From: Epichloe hybrida
Lineage: Eukaryota; Ascomycota; Sordariomycetes; Hypocreales; Clavicipitaceae
Length of the DNA: 64,000 nucleotides
Assembly: GCA_019022495.1 (NCBI GenBank)
Contig: JAFEKR010000007.1
Location: forward strand, 2,294,001 to 2,358,000
Direction of reading: 5' to 3'
The notes under the pieces are model-generated. The model was not told the origin of the DNA. It ran no database searches and saw nothing but the letters and a program-made list of their open reading frames with translations. How positions within the stretch are numbered: the stretch's first letter is position 1; every line of letters starts with the position of its first letter. A program made the translations under genes and the position numbers. Below are positions 56,726 through 64,000 of the stretch, in pieces.

Positions 56726-58230
56726 CAACCATGCCATGTCGCACTGCGCCAATTGTTGATGGCTGTGTGACGCGATCCACGCAAAGCCCCACTTGTCGAA
56801 GCATTCTGGAAAACTTGGTCGAAGGGAGGGTCATTGGGGAGGGAAAAAAAAAAAAAAAAAAGGCCGATCATGAGTGAGCGTCAACTCCCGCCCGATCGGG
56901 AAGGCGGGCAGAATCCCGCCTGCTTCCTTGGGTGGTTCGCCCGCGTGTTGTTTGTTCCATTGTTCTAATACGGACTACCCCCGGCACATTGTCTTGTATT
57001 CGGTACGACTCGAAACCCGGTATCCGGGATTTCGCGCACTTGAAAGTGATTGGCAAGGCTTCCATGACGGGGCCTCTGGAATCTCGCGCATGTTTTGCGC
57101 ACATTTGATATCTGGTGCCAAATCCTCCGTGTCTGGCGGAAGAGGCCGGGTCTCACTCAAATACTGTAGCTTCGAAGACGGCTCGGCGTCAGGTTATTAT
57201 TAGTACCTGCCTGGGCGCGACTGCCCCACCTTCTTTGCTTGCTTATCGTAGGCGCTTGATTGGTTGGAGACACCTTTTCCCATCTTTCATTCTCATCTTC
57301 AAATTTTATTTTTTTTTCTTTTTTTCGGCATGGTGACGCGTTGGCATTGGAGTAGGGCATTTTCTGCAAACAAGCGAGCGGTCTGGCATTTCAGGATACG
57401 CCTACATCACGAATCAATTTTTTTTCTCATTTGTTTATCATTGGACCGCCTTCTCATGAGTCTCTCAAGCTGCCATCGCCATCGTTTAACCCGTCCGTCC
57501 ACCTGGTGTCACCTGAAAAGCAAAAAGCACTCGGGCACGCCGGCATGAACACGGATGCAGGCAGATGCAAAACTGCCCAATGGCTCGATGCACTGGAGAT
57601 GATACATGGGGAGACGGAGGTGGCTTGCTGTACTCGGTACATTTTGGGTCAATGTGGGAAGCGTGAATGTTTATTGTTAGTTGAGGGGTTGCTAGATTGC
57701 AAAGAGGGTTGCTTGTTATTACCCTCGCCCTTATTTTATCCAGGGAATAATACTAGGATCCTACGGAGTACTACGGAGTACGCCGCGAGGCAGACAGAGC
57801 GACAGAGATGACAGCTTCAGTATGTACGGAAGTACGGACTACTCGGTATTATCGTTAGCAAGTAATATATGTGCGCATTCGGCCACCATGGATGGTCTAA
57901 TCATTCGAACAGACGTTGATTCAATTCAATACACACACGCCTCCTCCCCTCCCCCGACCGTTTTCTGAAAGAGTAGAGGTTGTCTCTTCCCACGTTGTCA
58001 CTTGGCCCGTGACTAAAAATGATGATACAGCCTGCCATCCCATCCAAGCCCTGGCATCATCTATTGGCTGACAAGGCAACAATATGGGGGCCTAGGCATG
58101 ACGTGTACCACGCAATGCGGACCAACGAGAGAAAACACTTATTACGAGGAACATGAAAAAAAAAAAAAAAAAAAAAAAAAACCAAAAGTGCTTGGACACC
58201 ATCGCAACGATAATAGCATCAACCAGCATC
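56726..58230. other. Intergenic region before the amidase
   Basis: About 1.5 kb. It contains an A-run near 56847-56864 after the hypothetical gene, two tandem TACGGAGTA copies (57762 and 57772), T-rich sequence near 57306-57326, and A26 at 58156-58181 in the amidase leader, 49 nt before its ATG. No gene is supported. Confidence 0.55.
58156..58181. repeat. A26 homopolymer tract in the amidase leader
   Basis: A continuous run of ~26 A, ending 49 nt upstream of the chosen amidase ATG. It makes a poly-Lys artefact if the frame is extended upstream. Confidence 0.85.
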
Positions 58231-59710
58231 ATGGCTCCTTCGTCGCCCCTCTTCCTCTCGGCCCACGAGCTCGCAGGCCGACTATCCACCAACCAAACCA
58301 CCAGCGCTGCCATCGCAACCGCCTTCCTCGACCACATAGCAAGCCACAACCACGAGGGCAAATGTCTGAATGGCCTCATCTCCGTCGCCCCAAGGGGCAG
58401 CGTCCTCGCGCAAGCAGCGGCCCTGGATGACGAGCGCGCCAGCGGCCGCCTGAGAAGTGCACTGCACGGCGTCCCCATCGTCGTCAAGGATTGTTTCCTG
58501 ACGGATGAGTCGCTGGGGATGACTACGAGTGCGGGCGCGGCAGTCTTCGCCACCATGAGGTCAAGGGGGAATGCTGTGGCCATTCAACGGGTGAGTTGGC
58601 CATTTGCGTGCGCGAACGTCTGTCAGCTATTATGCCCTTGCTAATGTACCCAAAAGTTGCTGGATGCCGGGCTGATTATATTGGGCAAGGGAAATATGAC
58701 GGTATGTACAATGTGCAAGGGCTTGGTGAAGCCTGTCCAACTACTGAACCCAAACAACTACTTGTAGGGTTTTTTTTTCTGACAATGATGCAGGAGTTTT
58801 CTGGGATGAAGTAAGTCGCGCCAGGCTTTTTTTTTTTTTTTTTATAGATTTGTAGTTTCATTGTTCTAGATCCGACGATACACCCGTTGGATGGAGCGCC
58901 CACGGCGGCATCTCGCTTTCCGCGTATCGAAAGCAGGGCCTTGACGAGCAAGATCAACCAGTACGTTTTTATCACTCACTCAGGTCCAGTTCTCGAGTCT
59001 TTTATTTTTATTTTTTATTTTTTCTTCGTTGCTGATTTATTGCCCCAGACCGCCGGCGGATCATCAAGCGGCCCAACCGTGTCCGTGTCGGCGGGCTTCG
59101 CACCCCTCGCTGTCGGTACCGAAACGGCCGGCTCGGCAGTCTATCCGGCGAGCGTCAACGGGGTATACGGCCTCAAACTGTCCTTCGGCTCCGTGCCCAT
59201 GGACGGGGTATGCAAGCTGAGCGCTAGCTTTGACCACGTGGGCATATTCGCCCGCGATCCCGTCGATCTGGGGCCCCTCGCCGACATTCTCATGGGCGGC
59301 GACGCCCCGGCCCCGGCCCCGGCGTCGGGATGTCGGGCTATCGATGCGGCCCGGGGGTTCGACGGACTACGTGTCGGCGTGGTAGCAAACACATGGGGCG
59401 TTGGCGAGAAAGTTGCGCGGGAGAAATGGGACACTCCCGAGTTGGTGAGCTCACGACATTTCAAGAAGAAGAAGAAGAAGAAGGGAGCATGGGAACCGAT
59501 GTCCGGCAGGATTGCTTACGGCGTGCGCAGAAAGACGCGTACGAGAGCGCAGTCCAGAGGCTTCGCTCTCGCGTGCGGAAAGTTGCTCATCCGCTTGATG
59601 TTCCGGAGCCAGAGGATGTGCTGAAGTATGATGGCGAAACCCTCCGGTCCGTGGCCTGTACGTGGTTGTGCCTCTCTCTCTCCGGCGGACATTGGGCGAG
59701 AGAGTCCCCC

Positions 59711-59742
<32 letters not shown>

Positions 59743-60056
59743 TCCTATCCTGACCCTGCTGCGCAGATGCCGAGTTTCCGCGAAACATTCGAGAGATGAT
59801 GGACGAGCACGCGCTGGACGTGGTGCTGTCCAACTCGGACGCGGCGCTCGTCTCGTACGCCTCGTGCGCGGGGTGGCCCGTTGCTGCCGTGCCGCTGGGG
59901 CGGATGGCCCGGAATGGGCAGCCGTACGGCATGTTTGCGATGGCGAGGCACGGCGGGGAGGACGTGTTGCTGACGCTCATGAGGGCATGGGACGACGTGT
60001 TTGGGCCATGCGAGGGGCCGGATATGGACGTGGGCGGTCAACACGATTCGAGATGA
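58231..60056 (+). CDS. Amidase-signature family hydrolase
   Basis: Predicted Ser-cisSer-Lys amidase hydrolysing a carboxamide; the substrate is unknown. Exons 58231-58590, 58657-58701, 58794-58810 (17 nt), 58870-58960, 59049-59444, 59531-59657 and 59767-60056 sum to 441 aa with all phases consistent. The catalytic Lys lies in GVPIVVKDCF, the cis-Ser in TAGGSSSGP, and the nucleophile Ser in VGTETAGSAVYPAS. The loop DTPVGWSAHGGISLSAY before the signature matches a fungal amidase subgroup. At ~440 aa it is shorter than many fungal amidases (500-600). Intron 59445-59530 contains (AAG)n and has a second in-frame acceptor 21 nt upstream. Intron 59658-59766 contains T7-A22. The start at 58231 avoids the A26 tract. 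The next gene downstream, a zinc-cluster regulator on the same strand 430 bp away, may control it. Confidence 0.87.
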
Positions 60057-60485
60057 TGATTACACTTAGCTAAGAGTATTTCCTTATTTCCTTATTTCCT
60101 CGTTCCTCGTTCCATTGGCCACCCTGTCATTGGCTGCGTCCCGTGAAGACGTCTTGTCAATGCTTGATCACGCCACCAGGACCCATCGCTAGCCGTCAAC
60201 TCATGCCAGCCAGCCCAATTCACTCATACACGCACGTCGGCTCCTCGGCCGCTATCCCCCTTATCTCGCCCAATCACCTCCCGAGAAACCTAGAGAAAAC
60301 CTACTCGGCCGGTCGCTCTTGCTGCGTTTAAGGACTCGACTTTTTCCAGGCAAACATGTCAGACCAGCTGTCGCAGCAGCAGTGCTCTGCTCCGTAGGAC
60401 TCTTGATTGCTGCAACTGCACGCAACTAATAACTGCATCGGTTTTTTTTTTTTTTTTTTCTTTTTTTCCTTGGAGACAAGACACA
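60057..60485. promoter_or_regulatory. Promoter and leader of the zinc-cluster regulator
   Basis: 430 bp between the amidase stop and the regulator start. A T18 run at 60442-60459, interrupted by one C from a further T7, ends ~20 nt before the ATG at 60486. No operator is identifiable. Confidence 0.5.
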
Positions 60486-63318
60486 ATGGGCTGCCGAGTG
60501 TGTCGGGCGCGCAAGGTAAACCAACCAACCAGCCAGCAGAGTGAGAGTCATGCGTGCATCTCATCGCGCATCTCATCGCGCATCGGGTGACTGACTGCCA
60601 GGTACGACGGACGAACAAAAAACAGGTCAAATGCGATGGCCGCCCGCACGGCTGCCGCAACTGCGAGCGGCTACAGCTCGAGTGTGTCGCCGATGACGGA
60701 TCGACTCATCATCAGAGCGGGAGCGGGAGCCGGGCCCCTCGGTCGCCCATATCGTTGCGCAAGACGCGCACATATCGCTCGTGCCAGAGCTGCCGGCTGT
60801 CCAAGACCAAGTGCAGCGGCCATCGCCCCAAGTGCTCGAGATGCTCCGCAAAGCTGATTCAGTGTGTCTACGATGGGGGTGCGGCGCCGAGATGGACTCG
60901 CAACATGAACAAGTTGCGGGCCGCGTCGGTTGATGAGGAGGACGACAGCAGTCCGACTGCGACTGCGACTGCGACTGCAACTGCGACTGCGACTGCACCG
61001 ACTGACATGGATGCCAAGCTCATGGACGAGGTCAACGACAAGTCGTCCGTCTTGTCCGAGGCAGTATCCACCACCACTTCGGCTCCGCATCATGGCTCAA
61101 CAAGTGAACAACTGTCCTCGCACCCGTTGGCATGGCAAGTTTTCATGCTGTGCCCACTTGTGGAGAATTCCCGTCTGACCCGCAAGTTAGGCTGTTGTCC
61201 CCGGATCTGCCGACAAGCAGGAACCTTCGCCGGGTTGTCGAGCAGTACTTCTCCAATCTCCATCCTCTTCGTTGCTTCGCATTCGTGCACAAGCCGTCGT
61301 TCATGAGACAGCTGGACAAGGGATTCAGCTCTGACGATGAGTCGGCCCTCCTGCATATCACCTGCGCCCATGGAGCCAAGTATGTTTGTCTTCTTCTTCT
61401 TCTTCCATTTCTAACAACTTTCCAGATTCCTCGTATTGACCGCTGGCCAGGGAGACTTTACTGCTCCTCCATCCTGGTTGAAAAATGCTGGGAACCAGTG
61501 GGCCAAGAGAGCCGAGTCTCTCATGCTGGCAAATTTTGGCAAAATCTCCGTACAACAGTTAATGGTATGAAGGATGGATCACTGGGAATGGAATCATCCC
61601 AAAAAAGAACGTATGCTGACCTGACCTGCTCCCAGACTGCCGTACTCCTTCATGACTTCCATTTCCGACTCGGTGAGTATGGTCAAGCTTTGATGATCAG
61701 TGGCTTGGCTGTGCGAATGGCGCATGCTCTAAAGATCAATGTCGAGTACAACTCGGATATTCTCTGCGCGCAGGAGGACAGCACTGCGCCGTCCGTAGCA
61801 TCCAGAGAGAGCCGCCGACGTCTCATGTGGGCCTGCTATGTTCTGGATGCTTGGGCTGGCAGCGGAGTTGATCAGTTGACTCTGCTGCGAGAAAATGATA
61901 TCAAGATTCAGCTGCCGTCCAACGAGCGAAATTTTGGCTTGCGAATCCCGTCTGTCACCGAAACGCTTGGCGTGGGTCACGTCTTGCAGTTCCTCCCCCC
62001 CGCGATTGTCCCTCGACGGCCTGCTGCCAATATGGGCATCATGGCATACTATATTCGAGTTGTTGCTCTCTGGAAGCGCATCGTTCGATATGTCAATCAT
62101 TTGCATGCTGGGCCGCCTCCTTGGCAGCCAGACTCCCTATTCGCTGCCCTGGATGCGGACCTGAACTTGTGGCGCCCAGAGCTGCCAGACTTTGTCGAGT
62201 ACACCACCGAGACCATTTACGCCCGCCTCGACTCCAATCAGCTGGGAGCGCTGGTTCTCATACATTGTACCTATCATCACAATTACCTCGAGCTTTACAA
62301 GCTCACCATGCCCGACCTTTTCAAACTGCCGGAACCGTTCACGTTCCCGCGGGAGCATCGGGAATTCCTCCAAACTGCGCAGGCCAACTGCTACTATCAT
62401 GCCCAACAGATTGCGGATATTCTAGCCGAAGCCGCTGAGCATGGCTCTCGTCTCTTATCGGACAGCCTGCTGCCTTTCTTCGTGTATGACAGCAGTCGCG
62501 TCATGTTATACTACGTGGCACGTTTGCTGGACCCCAATCGACCTGATGCAGAAGCCAAGATGAGAGACGCTGTCAAGGCCGTTGAGAGCAACCACCGCGT
62601 CCTTCGCATGATGTCCACTCTTTTCCCCATTGCGCATTCATTGGTAATGTCATTTCTCAGAGCTCGTGTGGTTGGCCGGAAAACTGATTTTTTTTTTTTT
62701 TTTTTTTTTCAAACTCTGCAGTCTGCAACAATCGAGCGATGGTTGTCCAAGGTTCAGCAAACTGTCGCCCGCGATGATTTGCTCAATAGTTTAGAGTCGG
62801 ACAATCAACTTGAAGCTCACAGAACGGCCATGTAAGCTTATATCACGAATGAATGGCGACGCCAAGGAGGCAAGCCCTAACTTTTATCTTCCAGGTCAAA
62901 CGGCACGAACAAAACTCAAGACTCGAAATCACCGGATCTTTTTCTCCTCCCACCACTCTCTCTTCCTTCATTAGCCCGCCCTGCGGCGGCCTCGGGGGCC
63001 TCAAGCTTTAGCACAAGGAACCCACATGCGGGAGGCCCGGCGTCATGGGACGGGACCAGTGTAGCGGCTCACCAACTCGTGGGTCTAAGCCAAGAGGTGT
63101 CGGTCAAATCGAGCCTGCAGCACGAGCGGCCAGTGCCAAACCCGCTCCGGAAAGTGGTTCCCACGCTGCCCACGCTGCCCATGTGCGATGCCCTGGATCT
63201 TGACGACTTGCAAAACTTCCTATCTTGGGACATGTACGGAATGATGGAAATGGGTGGCACCGTCTCTAATGAGGACATGGACGACACTGTATCACAATCT
63301 TGGCCAGGCGCAATTTAG
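60486..63318 (+). CDS. Fungal transcription factor with two Zn2Cys6 clusters, one frameshift
   Basis: Predicted nuclear DNA-binding regulator. Exons 60486-60515, 60626-61379, 61426-61564, 61636-62643, 62722-62831 and 62895-63318. Two zinc clusters of identical spacing (C-x2-C-x6-C-x6-C-x2-C-x6-C) occur: Cys 3, 6, 13, 20, 23, 30 and Cys 63, 66, 73, 80, 83, 90. Intron 1 cuts the first cluster after Lys10. A Thr-Ala repeat coded by GCGACT hexamers (~60953-61000) links to the middle homology domain: YFSNLHPLRCFAFVHKPSF, RESRRRLMWACYVLDAWAG, LLRENDIKIQLPSNER. The C-terminus is acidic (LDDLQNFLSWDMYGM), perhaps an activation region. The frame changes at the T4 run 61140-61143; one more T joins PLAWQVF to HAVPTCGEF and brings the total to exactly 822 codons. 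Intron 62644-62721 contains T22. The target genes are unknown; the adjacent amidase is the obvious candidate. Confidence 0.88.
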
Positions 63319-64000
63319 AGTTAACCGAATATCTCCGCCTCGAGAGGCCGACCCTCCCCCTGGCTGATTCTGTTTCAAAGTGATGTTGGTCCAACACCCT
63401 TGTTCAACTCCAAAACTACTTTGTACGACGAAGGCGTGCGAGCACCCCTTGGCAGGCGACCCGCCGAAAAGCTACATCCGCCCGCCGACCGCCCGAGGAA
63501 CTGCACGACGATTGAACTGATATATAATCACCTCCTGCGAGCGAACTTGACGTCAAGCACCCTTGTCTCTCCAACCAGACGCGTGCCCAGCGGAAGACTC
63601 ACCCAGTGACACACACCCACACCCCCATCTGCAAAGTCAAGACTCAACAAGTCAACATCCATGAGCGACGAAAAGAAAAGCGTCCCGGAGACGCCTCTCA
63701 AGATGGCAGGCACATCTGAAACGCTATCCCAGAGACTCGATCTGATTGTTCTGGTACCGGCTGGAGCATGGGCCGACTGGGTGGCGCCAGTCATCTTTTG
63801 GGTGTATGGACCGAGATTGAGGGCGGCCATGTCCAAGTTTGCGAGTGGTTGACGGAGTATATTGACTTGACATGTTTTCATTATCTATAGATAAAAACTT
63901 CCCATCTCGACGGAAAATATACATGGTATAGCTGAAACATTGAATAATATTCGAAGTTCAACAACAGGTGTCCGTCGCTTCGAACTCTGCTCGAATAGAC
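63319..64000. other. 3' flank of the regulator and right edge
   Basis: It holds a possible mini-gene (63661-63852, listed separately) with an AC-rich leader just before it, and AT-rich sequence to the edge. Nothing else is supported. Confidence 0.5.
63661..63852 (+). CDS. Possible 63-aa membrane mini-protein
   Basis: A short ORF with a good fungal start context (CATCCATGAG) after an AC-rich leader. The product has a polar Lys/Glu N-terminus (MSDEKKSVPETPLKMAG), a central amphipathic stretch, and a hydrophobic segment DLIVLVPAGAWADWVAPVIFWVYG followed by RLRAAM, so one membrane span is plausible. I do not recognise a family. It follows the amidase and regulator on the same strand. It could equally be a chance ORF. 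Confidence 0.4.
   Translation: MSDEKKSVPETPLKMAGTSETLSQRLDLIVLVPAGAWADWVAPVIFWVYGPRLRAAMSKFASG

Overview
The window is nuclear DNA of a filamentous ascomycete, most likely a sordariomycete of the order Hypocreales. This rests on short GT-AG introns (about 46-130 nt) with CTAAC/CTGAC-type branch sites, a Zn2Cys6 regulator, and filamentous-fungal forms of VPS16, ATG16, DOT1, eIF3l, eIF4B and Fmp27. The species call is inference. I saw no rRNA, tRNA, CRISPR array, intact transposon or viral gene.

Layout from left to right: the 3' end of an unrecognised gene (+); mitochondrial processing peptidase alpha (-), read with three frameshifts; an FHA-RING ubiquitin ligase of the Dma1 type (-) with one frameshift; VPS16 (-) and ATG16 (+), divergent from one 350-bp promoter; DOT1 (-); a 4.8-kb gene-poor stretch; EFL1/RIA1 (-) and eIF3l (+), divergent; a 4.3-kb gene-poor stretch; a universal-stress-domain protein (+) followed closely in the same frame by an unknown ORF; eIF4B (-) and a small Gly-rich membrane protein (+), divergent; a zinc alcohol dehydrogenase (-); the 9-kb single-exon gene for the Fmp27/Hobbit bridge-like lipid-transfer protein (+); a 621-aa conserved fungal protein of unknown function (+); and at the right edge an amidase (+), a transcription factor with two zinc clusters (+, one frameshift) and a possible 63-aa membrane peptide (+).

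Most of the content is housekeeping. Three genes serve translation or ribosome maturation (EFL1, eIF3l, eIF4B). Three serve membrane traffic or lipid transfer (VPS16, ATG16, Fmp27). The right-hand trio (amidase, double-zinc-cluster regulator, mini-protein) is the only part that looks accessory.

Four sequence-level patterns stand out. (1) Five single-base indels, all at short homopolymers, break three otherwise well-preserved genes; correcting them brings every multi-exon model to a whole number of codons, so base-calling error is the likeliest cause. (2) There are about twenty A or T runs of 14-27 nt in introns, leaders and 3' flanks, several as a T-run followed by an A-run inside introns. 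(3) The nonamer TACGGAGTA/TACTCCGTA occurs at least 17 times, never inside a called exon, where about 0.5 copies are expected by chance. (4) eIF4B has a 4-nt first coding exon and a probable 6-nt micro-exon. No wholly new multi-gene system could be demonstrated.
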